Source of the DNA: DATKEJ01 sp963768715
GTDB lineage: Bacteria > Bacteroidota > Rhodothermia > Rhodothermales > DATKEJ01
DNA length: 64,000 nucleotides
Assembly: GCA_963768715.1 (NCBI GenBank)
Contig: CAVYJC010000002.1
Location: forward strand, 282,179 to 346,178
Reading direction: 5' to 3'
Below, one piece after another: positions 8,827-19,383 of the stretch. The translations under genes and the position numbers were made by a program. Positions within the stretch are counted from its first letter, which is position 1. Every line of letters starts with the position of its first letter. Below the pieces are notes generated by a model, which did not search any database, was not told where the DNA came from, and saw nothing but the letters and a program-made list of their open reading frames with translations.

Positions 8827-10820
8827 CGGGCCTCCTGAGGGTGAAAACGTACCGCCTGCCCGCCACCCGGCGCCATTCGAACCGTCAGCACGCTGTCGCG
8901 CGTCACGGTAGTGTGCTCGATTCTGGTGTCTGTCTGGTTTGTCCGGTAATCGGCATCCGGCCCATCCGCATAGATTTCCGCCACGTATTGTCGCCCGTTG
9001 TCGAGGAAAGTGAGCGGAATCTCGAGCGTCCTGGCCTGCTCGTCGGTCACGGCGCCTAGATACCAGTCGTCGCTGTGACGATCCCTGCGTGCGATCGCGA
9101 CATAGTCTCCAATCTTCGCCGCCGGCACGACGGTGTCTTCCCAATCGGTGGGAACGTCCTGGATAAACTTGAAGGCGGGATTCCCCTCGTAATTTTCTGG
9201 CAGGTCGGCCACCATCTGGAGAGGACTGTAGATCACCACGTAGAAGGCGAGCTGACGGGCGATGGTGGACGGCACGACATTGTCGGGTCTGGTCTCGAAA
9301 TCGTGATCGAAGATTCCGGGCGTCATGTCGAACGGCCCGGCCAGCACCCTGGTAAAGGGCAATATGGTGGCATGCTCGGGGGGATTCCCACCATTGGCGC
9401 CCCATGCGTTGTACTCCATCCCACGTGCGCCCTCACGCGTCATCATGTTCGGCCAGGTTCGGCGGATGCCGGTGTCCTTGATAGGCTCATGGACGTCCAG
9501 CATGATGTGCTTGCTCGCCGCGAGCTCAACGACGCGCCGGTAGTGGCGCACCATGAACTGACCATGGTGCGGCTCGCCGCCGTCCACTCGATCGCCGACG
9601 TAGCCGGTCTTGACGACGTTGATGCCGAGGCGCTCATCCAAATCGAACGCGTCTTCCATCTGGCGCTCATAGTTGAGGACGCCGGCACTGGTTTCATGGT
9701 GACCGATGAGTCGGACGCCCTTTGACCGGGCATACGCGGTCACTTCCTCGATGTCGAAGTCGGGATACGGCTGCGTAAAGCTGAAAACGTTGCCGTTGTT
9801 GAACCAGTCGCCGTCCCATCCGACGTTCCACCCTTCGACGAGCACACCGAGAAACCCATTCTTGGCCGCGAAATCCAAATACCTCTTGGCGCGTTCTGTT
9901 GTGGCGCCGTGATTCGGCCCCGATTCCCAGGTGTACAGGTTGATATGCATTCCCCACCAGATCCCGGCGTACTTCCCGGGCGTAATCCACGACGTGTCTT
10001 CGATGCGATTCGGGTCGTTCAGGTTGAGGATCAGGTACGACGTAATCAAGTCTCCCGGGCTCCTTGCGATCTGAATCGTTCGCCATGGGGAAACATGGGG
10101 CGCGGTGACCTTCGCGCGCGTCCCGTCGGCCCAGGGTATCAAATTCGCCTTCAGGACGTTGCCACCGACGTTTTCCAGGGTCATACTCGGAAAATCGGTG
10201 AGGTTGGCTTCATGGAGACTCAGAAATAGGCCGTCGGCCGTCGACATGGTGAGTGGCGTGTGTACAGTATCCAACTCACTGACGGGCGACTCGGTGTAGA
10301 GATATTCGTAGCGATTGCTTCTATACGCTGGAATCCACCACGCCGTATGGTCACCCGCGAGCGCGAACTCGGTGCGCTCGTCCGCGATGTCGAAGGCGTG
10401 CATCGACGGCTGATCCGGGAATTCGTATCGGAACCCTACGCCATCATCGAATACCTTGAACAGGACGACGAGCTCGCGCCCGGACGAGGCACTCTCCTTG
10501 AGACGGACTCGCAGCTTGTTGTGGTGATCTCGAATGAAGTGTCTCTCACCCCAAACCTGTTCCCACGTCGTGTCGGCGGACCCCATTTCGGCACTGCTGA
10601 TCGCAAACGACTCTCCAAAATCGGGAGCCCCCTTCACAGCAAAACCGAGCCTCGATGGCAATACTACCGGGCGACCGAACGCATCCACGGAGTAGAGAGG
10701 TGTCCCGCCGCTCACCCATGCTCGTACGACGACGTTACCGGAAGGTGAGTTAACGATCAGCGTGTCTGGCGGCGTTGCGATCGACACGATGCTCAGCATC
10801 AGGAATGCCATCACAGCCAT
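8823..10820 (-). CDS. Glycoside hydrolase family 97 (SusB-like alpha-glucosidase/galactosidase)
   Basis: 665 residues with a short N-terminal signal peptide (cleavage near the SIATP region). GH97 features in order: N-terminal beta-sandwich (SPSGNVVVRAWVSGGTPLYSV), DDGVGFRYEFP, the TIM barrel with WWGMHINLYTWESGPNHGATT, VHEPIKDTGIRRTWPN, MMTREGARGMEYNAW, LPFTRVLAGPFDMTPG, and a C-terminal sandwich. GH97 includes inverting alpha-glucosidases (SusB) and retaining alpha-galactosidases; the acidic residues around EPIK and RGMEYN look like the inverting type, but I could not align them, so specificity is inferred. It probably trims malto-oligosaccharides in the periplasm between SusCD and the ABC importer. 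Its stop overlaps the malE start. Confidence 0.93.
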   Translation of the reverse strand: MAVMAFLMLSIVSIATPPDTLIVNSPSGNVVVRAWVSGGTPLYSVDAFGRPVVLPSRLGFAVKGAPDFGESFAISSAEMGSADTTWEQVWGERHFIRDHHNKLRVRLKESASSGRELVVLFKVFDDGVGFRYEFPDQPSMHAFDIADERTEFALAGDHTAWWIPAYRSNRYEYLYTESPVSELDTVHTPLTMSTADGLFLSLHEANLTDFPSMTLENVGGNVLKANLIPWADGTRAKVTAPHVSPWRTIQIARSPGDLITSYLILNLNDPNRIEDTSWITPGKYAGIWWGMHINLYTWESGPNHGATTERAKRYLDFAAKNGFLGVLVEGWNVGWDGDWFNNGNVFSFTQPYPDFDIEEVTAYARSKGVRLIGHHETSAGVLNYERQMEDAFDLDERLGINVVKTGYVGDRVDGGEPHHGQFMVRHYRRVVELAASKHIMLDVHEPIKDTGIRRTWPNMMTREGARGMEYNAWGANGGNPPEHATILPFTRVLAGPFDMTPGIFDHDFETRPDNVVPSTIARQLAFYVVIYSPLQMVADLPENYEGNPAFKFIQDVPTDWEDTVVPAAKIGDYVAIARRDRHSDDWYLGAVTDEQARTLEIPLTFLDNGRQYVAEIYADGPDADYRTNQTDTRIEHTTVTRDSVLTVRMAPGGGQAVRFHPQEAR

Positions 10821-11038
10821 TTGGGCTCTTCGTCTGGATGAATGGGTCGGACAGGAGGATCCGCCTGCGGTCGTTTACAGACCACGCGCTGGAAGTCTGT
10901 ACCGTGCAGACGACAGAATGTACGATTCTGCACGTCTCTATGTAAGTCCGCCCGCATAGGGCCGTCGGGGTAGACACTGTCGGCCCTCAAGCGTTGCCAC
11001 AGGGCTCGAAACAGCGGACTTGCCCGATGAATAGCACA

Positions 11039-11067
11039 AGGGCGGGGATCGTTTGAATCCCCGCCCT
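11039..11067 (-). terminator. Stem-loop after susD
   Basis: Perfect 11 bp stem AGGGCGGGGAT / ATCCCCGCCCT (11039-11049 with 11057-11067) with a 7 base loop, 30 bases past the susD stop. The minus-strand sequence after it is only mildly T-rich, so it may attenuate rather than stop transcription and give susCD higher expression than GH97-malEFG. A second, weaker hairpin (AGGGCCG, 10958-10964, with CGGCCCT, 10981-10987) follows in the same 276 base gap. Confidence 0.6.
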
Positions 11068-11096
11068 CGAAAAGACCATGGCCGATTGTAAGCCGC

Positions 11097-12440
11097 CTAG
11101 ATCGCCGGGTCGGCCGGCGTATTCGGGTTATTCTCCCGCTCCGTCTGGGGATAGGGATAGAAGTTCCGGTTCCGCTCGAACGAGTCGTAGTTAGGGGGGC
11201 TCGCCTGAATGGGCCGATTGAATCGCCGGCTGTCCTCGAGCGAAAGGCCTGTCAAGAACAGTTCAATCCGTCGGTTCAGGTATATAGCGTTCAATATGGC
11301 GTCCTGTGTGTCGGGGCCGTCATAGGCGCCAAGACCTGCATTCACGCCCCAAGGATCGTCGGTTTTCTGCAGCACGACATTCAGTGAGGCAACGGCGCCC
11401 CCGAGGTTACCCGACCGTGCCGCCGCTTCCGCCTTGATCAGGTACATCTCACCGGGGAGATAGACCGGAATGGACTTCGAGTCACCGTCATAGAAACCGA
11501 GCATGACCCCAACGGGGAGCCGCGAGGTTTCCCCAAGGTCGTCGCTCGGCCCGAGGTAGAACGCTTTGCGGCCGTCCGAATCGGACACGACATACTCGGT
11601 TGAATCAATCCCGAAATTGTCCACCGGCTTGTACGTCGCCGGCTCTTGCGTTGTCTCTACATACATCGGGTTTACGTTCCCACCGGTCGGCTCGTACCTC
11701 CATTCGGAAATCGTCGAGGCACCCGAAATGGCGGCGTCGGCCGCAGCGCTGGCTGCCGAACTATTGCCCAGGAAGCCGTTGTATCGCGCCAGATAGGCGT
11801 TCAGGACCGCAGCCAAGTCGAAGTTCGAGGACCCAAGCACAGCCGTCTGGAACGCGGCCGGTACGCCGGCACCGCCCAGGGCACTGAGTCCGGCCTCGAG
11901 GTGTTGGATAGCCAACTCCAGGGCTGTCGCTCTAGGAACGAATTCGCCCTCGCCGTTCGGGCTCACATCCATCGGGAACGACTCGAAGAACATGTAGAGG
12001 TTACCCAGCGTGATCGCTTTGAACAGATGACCAAACGCCAGGAAAGCGTTCCGCGTTGGCGCATTTCCAATCACGTTGGGGGAGTGATCAATGATGGCCT
12101 CAGCCATCCCCATTACGCGATAGCTGCTCGCCCAGATGGCGGTCGTGATCCCATTTTCGGCAGTCAGATTGGACCCACCCGCTTCGAGATCCAGCGGATT
12201 CGTGTAGCCCAGGACCACCCCAAACTCCCGGGTGCTGCAACCGGAAGCCCGGATGAAGACGTCCAGTGAGTTGACTTCATATTCGCGTTTCATGCCGATC
12301 GCCAGCGCCTGAAGGCCGTCAACCGTGTTGACCACCTGGTCTTCACTCGCTGCGTTCGGGTTTTCAAAGGTGTCGCAGGACGTTCCGAACATTGAGATCG
12401 AGAGCCCGAATGCGACTGCTAAGATGGTTTTGCGTCTCAT
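11097..12440 (-). CDS. susD: SusD/RagB-type outer-membrane glycan-binding lipoprotein
   Basis: 447 residues starting with MRRKTILAVAFGLSISMFGTSC, a lipoprotein signal with Cys at about residue 22. The body is of the alpha-helical SusD/RagB class: TPR-like helices (ATALELAIQHLEAGLSALG), a late EMYLIKAEAAARSGN helix and a NRRIELFLTGLSLEDSRRF stretch close to the family's 'RrxEla.EG.r..DlrR' signature. It starts 18 bases after the susC stop. SusD proteins form a lid on the SusC barrel and capture oligosaccharides at the surface. At 447 residues it is slightly shorter than typical members (480-550). Confidence 0.94.
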   Translation of the reverse strand: MRRKTILAVAFGLSISMFGTSCDTFENPNAASEDQVVNTVDGLQALAIGMKREYEVNSLDVFIRASGCSTREFGVVLGYTNPLDLEAGGSNLTAENGITTAIWASSYRVMGMAEAIIDHSPNVIGNAPTRNAFLAFGHLFKAITLGNLYMFFESFPMDVSPNGEGEFVPRATALELAIQHLEAGLSALGGAGVPAAFQTAVLGSSNFDLAAVLNAYLARYNGFLGNSSAASAAADAAISGASTISEWRYEPTGGNVNPMYVETTQEPATYKPVDNFGIDSTEYVVSDSDGRKAFYLGPSDDLGETSRLPVGVMLGFYDGDSKSIPVYLPGEMYLIKAEAAARSGNLGGAVASLNVVLQKTDDPWGVNAGLGAYDGPDTQDAILNAIYLNRRIELFLTGLSLEDSRRFNRPIQASPPNYDSFERNRNFYPYPQTERENNPNTPADPAI

Positions 12441-12458
12441 AATTATCAGGCCTTCAGA

Positions 12459-15400
12459 TTAAAAGTCGATAGTAAAACCGGCGATGACCGTTCGCGGAAT
12501 AGGCACCGCGCCAAAGTCAAAGCCGGAGACTCCCGTGTCACGCCCCGAAATAGACGTTTCCGGATCATATCCGCGGTAGTCGTCGATCGATACGAGGTTG
12601 CGTCCCGAAAGCCGGATTTCGACGGACCGTACCCATTTGGTCGAAGGTCGAATCGTGTACGATACCATGATCTCGCGGAGCTTGACGAACGAACCGTCTT
12701 CGACGTACTCCTCGTCGATGAGGCCGCTGCCGGCGGCGTTCGCCCAACCTTTGACCCGATCGCACATCTTTCCATTGGGGCCGCATTCAACTTGCGGCGG
12801 ATTGTCGAGTAACTCGAGGCCGTAGTCGTAGCCGCCCCGGTAGTTGTGCCGATCGAAATTCCGCCTGTCCCAGTTGTAAACGTCGAATCCCTGGACGGCA
12901 TCCCACTGCATACGGAATCCCCACTTGTGGTAGTTGAAGTCCGTAATGAATGAGCCGATCCAGTTGGGATCCGCACTGCCCAGGATAACCGACATGGGAG
13001 ATCCGGTCGGCTGGCCATCGGCGTCACGCATCGCACCGGGAACAACTCCTGCGCACTGCGCGCCCGACATGGTCCCTTCGAGGACGCAGGCGTCGTAGAC
13101 GGCCTGGCTGCCACGCTCGGGTTGCGGGAGGCCACCCGGGGTCAGGAGGAGTGACCCGTCCTCACTGCGCGCGTACGGCGTCTCGTAGAACACACCCAGC
13201 GGTTGTCCCTCAATCGCCCATTGTCTCGAGAAGTTGCCGTTTGCGATCGGGAACTTCGGGCCGGCGATGTGGACGACCTCGTTGCTATTCGTACTGAACG
13301 TTCCGGTCACACTGAGCCTCACATCACGCTTCTGAAGAATCGTTCCGCGAACGAGGATCTCAAGGCCCTTGTTGGTCAGCTCACCCACGTTTTCAATTCG
13401 GCTATTGGCGCTCGTAGACGGCGCCAACACGCGCTGGAGCAGCAGATCCTCGACTTTCTGATGATAGTACGTGACTTCAAACGCGAGCTTGTTCTTCAGC
13501 AAAGCGAAATCCGTTCCGAGTTCCAGCTCGGTCTGCGTCTCCGGCTTGATGTTCTCGTCTCCGAGCTGCGTCGAGGGTACGAGTCCAGTCTGACCGAGGA
13601 AGGGCAGCGGATTGTAGTTCGTGAACCGCTCGAACGGCCCGATGCCCGTCAGGTTACCAGACTGGCCCCAGGATGCCCGAAGCTTCATCGACGGGATCAA
13701 GCTGCCGAGATTCTCCTTCCAGAAGCTCTCCTCAGACAACACCCACGATCCGCTGACTTTCGGATAGAACTGGGAGTTCTCGTTGGCCCCGAAGACGGAC
13801 GATCCGTCAATCCTTCCCGATCCGGTCAAGAAAATCTTGTTCTGGTATCCAAACGTCTCCTGCAAATAACCGCCCCGCACACTCCGCTCCGAGATGAGGT
13901 CGGAGCTGGCCGTAATGGTACCGCCGTCGATGGTCTCGACGATCGGTCCCAGGTTCGACGCTTCGTTGATGATCTGCTCGTACTTCTCGTACTGATACGT
14001 GAACCCGGCGCCGGTCGTCGACACGAGGCTCGGCGTCAGGTTTCGGTTGTACTGCGCATTGACGTCGGCGTTTAACATCTTGTTGGTCAAATCGCCGCGG
14101 CGAGTGTATCCGTCCGGATCCGCGACCGTTCCCACGGGCTTAAAGCCCCGGGCGATCTGTGTGTACTCATCATAGCCGAGAATGGCATCCACCGAGAAGC
14201 CCGCCCACGGGGTCAGTCCGAGATCCAGATTCGTCGTGGATCGGTTGACTTCCTGAGTGTACTTGTAGATATCAACCACTTCATAGGGGTTGCCAAAGGC
14301 CGTGATACCGACGGCGGGATAATTGCCGAGCTCATCCGGCGTCGCGTCAGCCGTGTGCGGGAGAAATTGCAACGCCGAAATCGATCCGTCGAAGAAGCCG
14401 GGCCCCCCTGTCGGAATGTCATTGCTGAAACTCCGCGCGAAGCTCGTCCCCACCTTGACCACCGCCCAATCGTTCAACACCTGATTCAGGTTGGCACGGA
14501 CCGTCGACCGATTGAAATCGGCATTTCGCACGATCCCCTGGTTGTAATAATTCGACGCGGACATGAAGTAATTGGTGGAACCGGTGCCCCCCGAAATCGA
14601 GAGGTAATCTTCGTTTCCAACCCCGGTATGGAAGATGTAGTCCTGGTAGTCGTAGCGATTGACGGCCACCTTTTCGAGGTTCGAATTGTCGGACGGGGTG
14701 ACCCAGTCGTAAGGCGCGTTGTTGACCTTGACCGTCTTTCTGACATCATTCACGACCATGTTTGACGTGAACGTTACCTTTGGCGCCCCTGTCTGACCTC
14801 GCTTGGTGAAGATCTGAACGACACCGTTGCTGGCGCGCGAACCATAGATCGCCGCAGCGGCGGCTCCCTTGATAATTTCGATGTGATCTATGTCGCGCGG
14901 GTTCAGGTCGACGAGACGGTTCTGAACGCCCCCGCTACCGACCGTCACAAGTTCGTTGGAGCCGTTGTCAACGATGACACCGTCGACAATGTAGAGCGGT
15001 TCAGAGCCGGAGTTGATCGTGCTGATGCCACGCAAAGTGACCGAAATCGCACCGGCCGGAGAGCCGGAAGTCTGTTTCACGAGCGCGCCGGTAATCTTAC
15101 CTGACATCGCCTGGGTGATATCGATTGCGTCCGCATCGCGGATCGCCCCGGCATTAACCGTCGAGATCGCGTTGCCCAATTGCCGTTTCTCGGTGCTCCC
15201 CGACGTACCCGTAACGACGACCTCCTCGAAGCCAAGCAGGTCCTCCTCCAGCTCGACGTCGTACGTGCCGGACTTGGAAACCGTGACATCTTTACTGGTA
15301 TAGCCGATCGAGGTGAATACGAGCGTGAACTGCGACTGGTCGGTCTCGACGTGGAGGATGTACTCACCGTCTACCGTCGTTGCGGTACCCTGGGTCGTCC

Positions 15401-15581
15401 CGGCCACCCGAACGTTTACAAGCGGCAACGGATTGCCGCCTCGGTCCGTCACGGTTCCGTCAACCTCGAACGCATTCTGTGCAAGGACCGGGGTCCACGA
15501 CAGTAGGAAGAAACAAGCAAACGAAACCCTTGTTGGTCCGTGGAGAAGACGCGCCAACGCGCGCAGTGTGGATAAAGCCAT
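12459..15581 (-). CDS. susC: SusC/RagA-type TonB-linked outer-membrane transporter
   Basis: 1040 residues. Signal peptide (cleavage near PVLAQ), carboxypeptidase-regulatory-like domain (VDGTVTDRGGNPLPLVNVRVAG), SusC plug hallmarks (DIDHIEIIKGAAAAAIYGSRA, SNGVVQIFTKRG) and a ~22-strand barrel ending in AGFTIDF. It heads the minus-strand operon and pairs with susD directly downstream. SusC-SusD complexes import oligosaccharides by a pedal-bin mechanism powered by TonB. The GH97 and MalEFG neighbours point to starch or malto-oligosaccharides. Another in-frame start is unlikely because the signal peptide begins within a few residues of the chosen ATG. Confidence 0.95.
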   Translation of the reverse strand: MALSTLRALARLLHGPTRVSFACFFLLSWTPVLAQNAFEVDGTVTDRGGNPLPLVNVRVAGTTQGTATTVDGEYILHVETDQSQFTLVFTSIGYTSKDVTVSKSGTYDVELEEDLLGFEEVVVTGTSGSTEKRQLGNAISTVNAGAIRDADAIDITQAMSGKITGALVKQTSGSPAGAISVTLRGISTINSGSEPLYIVDGVIVDNGSNELVTVGSGGVQNRLVDLNPRDIDHIEIIKGAAAAAIYGSRASNGVVQIFTKRGQTGAPKVTFTSNMVVNDVRKTVKVNNAPYDWVTPSDNSNLEKVAVNRYDYQDYIFHTGVGNEDYLSISGGTGSTNYFMSASNYYNQGIVRNADFNRSTVRANLNQVLNDWAVVKVGTSFARSFSNDIPTGGPGFFDGSISALQFLPHTADATPDELGNYPAVGITAFGNPYEVVDIYKYTQEVNRSTTNLDLGLTPWAGFSVDAILGYDEYTQIARGFKPVGTVADPDGYTRRGDLTNKMLNADVNAQYNRNLTPSLVSTTGAGFTYQYEKYEQIINEASNLGPIVETIDGGTITASSDLISERSVRGGYLQETFGYQNKIFLTGSGRIDGSSVFGANENSQFYPKVSGSWVLSEESFWKENLGSLIPSMKLRASWGQSGNLTGIGPFERFTNYNPLPFLGQTGLVPSTQLGDENIKPETQTELELGTDFALLKNKLAFEVTYYHQKVEDLLLQRVLAPSTSANSRIENVGELTNKGLEILVRGTILQKRDVRLSVTGTFSTNSNEVVHIAGPKFPIANGNFSRQWAIEGQPLGVFYETPYARSEDGSLLLTPGGLPQPERGSQAVYDACVLEGTMSGAQCAGVVPGAMRDADGQPTGSPMSVILGSADPNWIGSFITDFNYHKWGFRMQWDAVQGFDVYNWDRRNFDRHNYRGGYDYGLELLDNPPQVECGPNGKMCDRVKGWANAAGSGLIDEEYVEDGSFVKLREIMVSYTIRPSTKWVRSVEIRLSGRNLVSIDDYRGYDPETSISGRDTGVSGFDFGAVPIPRTVIAGFTIDF

Positions 15582-16082
15582 GGCACAAACGTGTTTTGAT
15601 GTGCTCTTGCAAGTCCTGAAACAAGAAACGAAGGCTGAAGTGATGCCGACCCTGGTCCAGGTCCTCTGTGGTGAACAGCCGGATGCAATCTACTTTTGGC
15701 GGAGGATTACTACAAGGGATAGATAATTGTATTGGTGCTAGGTGCTGGGTGCTCGGTTCTGGGTGCGGAGCCTGCCCGAACGAGTGAGTCGGAGGTTCCA
15801 AAACCATGCCTCAACGTGATCGATCTCGGAGAGGTACTCGGCGCTCGGTGCTCAGCTCGCATCGAGGCTGCAATCAGCATTGGGGGGTGCCGGGTTTCAC
15901 GCGTTTTGAGTGCGTTGGACACACCTCAAGGTCAGTCGACCGGCAGACTGGCAGACTGGCCGACCGGCAGACCGGCGCCCTCCACCGCGGCTACTAATTG
16001 CTGATTGCTGAAGAATTGCGATGAAGACCCGAAACGCAGCTTGCATATGCACGTAATTCGGCGTTCCTTTTAGCATCAAACA
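15582..16082. other. Divergent intergenic region with octamer-like repeats
   Basis: About 500 bases between divergent susC and the first FN3 cassette with no convincing gene. It carries two degenerate octamer runs: GGTGCTAG/GGTGCTGG variants near 15733-15765 and CAGACTGG/CCGACCGG variants near 15942-15976. The susC promoter must lie in the left part, but I cannot place it with confidence. Confidence 0.55.
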
Positions 16083-16201
16083 TACTCATGGGCGCGCCGT
16101 GAACGGGCGATCCGACCCCGATGTCGGTCCTGACGTTCGGAAGTGCAAGCAACCTGGAATCGCCCGTCACAACGAGTCCCACAACGTGACGGAGGTCATC
16201 C
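16083..16201 (+). promoter_or_regulatory. Conserved 5' leader, copy 1 (candidate structured RNA)
   Basis: Shares with the leaders at 21011 and 22865 three blocks in the same order: an ACTCAYGGRCG box, GAATCKYCCGYC, and GTCCCA...TGACGGAG just before the start codon. In this copy ATCGCCCGT (16159-16167) can pair perfectly with ACGGGCGAT (16103-16111), while the overlapping CCGTC (16164-16168) can instead pair with GACGG (16188-16192), which is also the putative ribosome-binding sequence. Two exclusive pairings look like a switch. It matches no riboswitch consensus I know. Confidence 0.45.
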
Positions 16202-18739
16202 ATGAGCAGATTGTTTCGAATACTCAACCTGAGTACGACGGCCATTGTTGTGCTCGTTCTTTCCGGGGTGCTACAGTCTGCCGGCGCCCAGAATCTTGGC
16301 AAGCGCAGCGGTTACGGTACCAGCGGATACGTCTGCCCTTAAGGCGAAGCTCGAGCTGCGAAGCGCGATGCGACTCTCGAAGACGTCGTTGATTGTGCCG
16401 GACTCTTTGGCCAACACGGGGTTCGAGGACGATACGCTCCTGCTCGACCCGTGGGCGGTGATCGATTCCGGTAGCGGCTCGTGGTTCGTCCAGATGGACA
16501 CGCTCTCGCCGGTAAATGGCAACCTGGTGCCCGAGCCGACTGAGGGGGAGCAGGCAGCCATGACGGATCAGGGCGATCCGGGAACTCACATCCTCTTCCA
16601 GGATGTGGCGCTTCTCAGTCCCCCTGCTACGATCGGATTGAAGTACGACATGTACGTCCATAGTCATGCCGACTGGGTCGTCCCGTCAACCGGAACACTG
16701 AGCGCAAACGATACCGTGAACCAGCACGTAAGGGTCGACATCATGGACCCAAATGCGGAGGTGGACGACGTCGGTGCCGGTGTGTGGATGAACCTCTACC
16801 GTCCGGTGCCGATGGTCGATACAACCGAATCAGGTTACACGGAAATGTCGGCCGACCTGAGCGCATTTGCCGGACAGACGGTGCGGCTTCGGTTTGCGGA
16901 AGTCGACAACCAGGACGTTCTGAATTTCGGTGTCGATAACGTTCGATTGATGCAGACGCCGATCCTTCCCGCGACGCCGACGCTGCTGACTCCGCTGAAC
17001 GGGGCGACCGACATTCCGCTCGAAGGCGTGGAATTGAGGTGGTCGGCAGTGACGTATGCGAACAGGTACAATGTCCAGGTAGCCACCGATCCGGAGTTCA
17101 GCTCCATTATCTGGTCGACGAACGTCGGGGCACACCAAGTGGATTTCGTGCCTCCGGATCCTGGTGTAACCTACTACTGGCGTGCCCAGTCGGAGGGCGT
17201 GCACGGCAAGTCGAAGTTCAGCGCACCGTTCCATTTCACGACGGTGATGCCGATCCCGAACACGCCGACGCTGCTGACGCCGCTGAATGGCGCGACGGAT
17301 GTCCCGAATACTGTAGAACTGCGGTGGACAGCAGAAGAGTGGGCCTTGCGTTACAACGTGCAGGTTGCAACGGATGCCGCCTTTACGGCACTCGTCATGT
17401 CGACCAACGTACCGGCTGATCAGGTCAGCTTCGTCGCGCCCGCACCGGGCGTGACCTACTACTGGCGGGCGCAGTCGGTCGGGCAGTTCGGTAATTCCAC
17501 GTTCTCTGCGCCGTTCCACTTTACGACCGTGAACCCACGGCCTGATGTCGTGACCTTGGTCGCCCCGGCATTCGGGTCGATGGATCTCGAAAGCCCGGTT
17601 ACGCTGGAATGGAACGCTGCGGCAAACGCCGACGAGTATCTTGTCCAAGTGTCTCAGGATTCGATGTTCGCCGATACGCTCTCGTCGCTCACGACGTCGA
17701 ATCTGACGATGGATTTCGTTCCTCCGTTCGCCGGCGCGACGTACTACTGGCGGGTGAATGGCATGGGCCCAGGGGGATCGAGCCCAGGATTTTCGGACGT
17801 CTGGAAGTTCAGCGTAGCCGCCGAGGGATCGCTCGTGCCGATGGCGCTCTATCCTGAAGATGGCGCGACCGGTGTCCCGGTCGAAGTTTCTCTGAAATGG
17901 GAAGCACCGACCACCGCTCCCGGCAATGACGAGGCTGTATCGAAGACGTTGGAGATTGCCTTCTATCACGTTCAGGTGGCGACGGACGAATCCTTTGAGG
18001 ATATGGTCGTCGACCAGGACAGCGTGATGGCGGACAGCCTCCACGTGACCGGTCTGATGCACGAGACCGAATACTACTGGCGTGTCGCCGGCGTCGACGC
18101 TCAGGGGAACTTCACGTTCAACGAGCCGAGCAGCTTCACGACAGTCATTGCGGCGCCTGCAGCGGTCACGCTCACTCGCTCCTGCGAACGGTGCGACAGA
18201 GGTATCCGGTGCTCCGGAGTTCTCGTGGCAGGCCATCGCAGGAGCTACAGCGTATCAGCTGCAGGTTTCGAAGGAGAATGGCGTTCGCCAGTCCCGTCAT
18301 CGACGAGGATGCGCTAACAGGCTACCACCTTCAAGTCAACAACGGCGCTGGACTACAACACAGGCTACTTCTGGCGGGTCCGTGCGATGAACGAAGGCGG
18401 ATGGGGAGAATGGTCAGAAGTGCACAGCTTTATGACGCGCGACTGGAACGGCCATCGAAGACGACGTGATTCCGGCATCATACGCGCTGCATGACAACTA
18501 TCCGAACCCGTTCAATCCAAGTCGACGACTATCGCGTCGACCTTCCGGAGGCGGCACCGTCAAGCTGACCGTCTACGACGTGGAGGGCCACGAAGTAATG
18601 GTCGTCGCTTCGGGTCCAGCGGCTGCCGGCCGTCACAGCTATACGGTCGACGGCTCGAAGCTTTCGAGCGGCATGTATCTGTATCGGATTGAGTCAGCCA
18701 AATTCAAGAAGACGAAGACAGATGGTGCTTCTGAAGTAG
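16202..18739 (+). pseudogene. FN3-repeat secreted protein, frameshifted at both ends (cassette copy 1)
   Basis: The ATG at 16202 opens a good signal peptide (MSRLFRILNLSTTAIVVLVL... to SAGAQ), but that frame stops at 16338. The main frame (open 16245-18317) takes over near 16290: a jelly-roll-like domain (residues ~30-235), then ~100-residue fibronectin-like repeats each with TPTLLTPLNGATD, RYNVQVATD and TYYWRAQS. From 18165 onward the frame changes several times; pieces of a further repeat (APANGATEVSGAPEFSWQ), a YFWRVRAMNEGGWGEWSEV segment and the sorting domain (DNYPNPFNPS ... MVLLK stop at 18737-18739) are each in different frames. The intact paralogue is at 22994. Either a decaying adhesin-like gene or assembly error. 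Confidence 0.75.
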
Positions 18740-18857
18740 TCCGAAGTCCGGGGTCCGGAGTCCGGAGTCATCTTGACGACGGCCCGACAGGCACCGAAGA
18801 GTGTGCCGCCAACTACGGACCTAATGGACGACGCGGTAGTGGTCGAGAGGCCAACCA

Positions 18858-18893
18858 GGGGACGGCTCGTCGAAAGGCGGGCCGTCCCTTTAG
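18858..18893 (+). terminator. Terminator of cassette copy 1
   Basis: Hairpin GGGACGGC ... GCCGTCCC followed by TTTAG, nearly identical to those at 22608 and 24448, placed about 120 bases after the sorting-domain stop in all three copies. Confidence 0.75.
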
Positions 18894-18995
18894 TCATTAG
18901 ACACTAGTCATTGGTCACTGGTTGGTCGTCAGTCATTAGTCATTGGTCATTGGTCATTGGTCACTAGTCATTGGTCACTAGTCATTGGTCATAGG
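18890..18995. repeat. TCATTGG/TCACTAG heptamer-like tandem repeat
   Basis: Around a dozen units of a degenerate 7 base repeat (TCATTAG, TCATTGG, TCACTGG, TCACTAG, usually joined by one or two bases) directly after the terminator. The same repeat follows the terminators at 22640 and 24480 and recurs at 24590-24745. No protein-coding signal was seen from 18995 to 19380. Confidence 0.75.
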
Positions 18996-19383
18996 GGGGC
19001 GCGAGCCCTGAAAGCGGTGGCGCCTCCGTCGGGCAATGAGCCTTGATCAAGACGACGCCGGTCTCCGACGCAGCGCGCGCGGTGGGCTTCCGGGACATAC
19101 GCCATTTCTCGAAACTGTTCCGACTGACGTTTGGGGTCCTGCCGGCCAAGTACCGCGACCAACCGCGGCGCGCCGGTTACCAGCCAGGATCGTCGGTTGG
19201 CCGATTCTTCCCACCTGAATGACCGGTTTTTCGCACCTAAATCGAGGTAACTAAGAGCAGCCCGTGGGGCACGCACCACCTCGTTCTAGCGAATGCGTAG
19301 ATGATCTGGGGAGCTCCGCGCAGCAGAGCGCCGCGAACCAGGCGCATCCGAAACCTTCCATCTCTCAACAGATGTATCTCATC

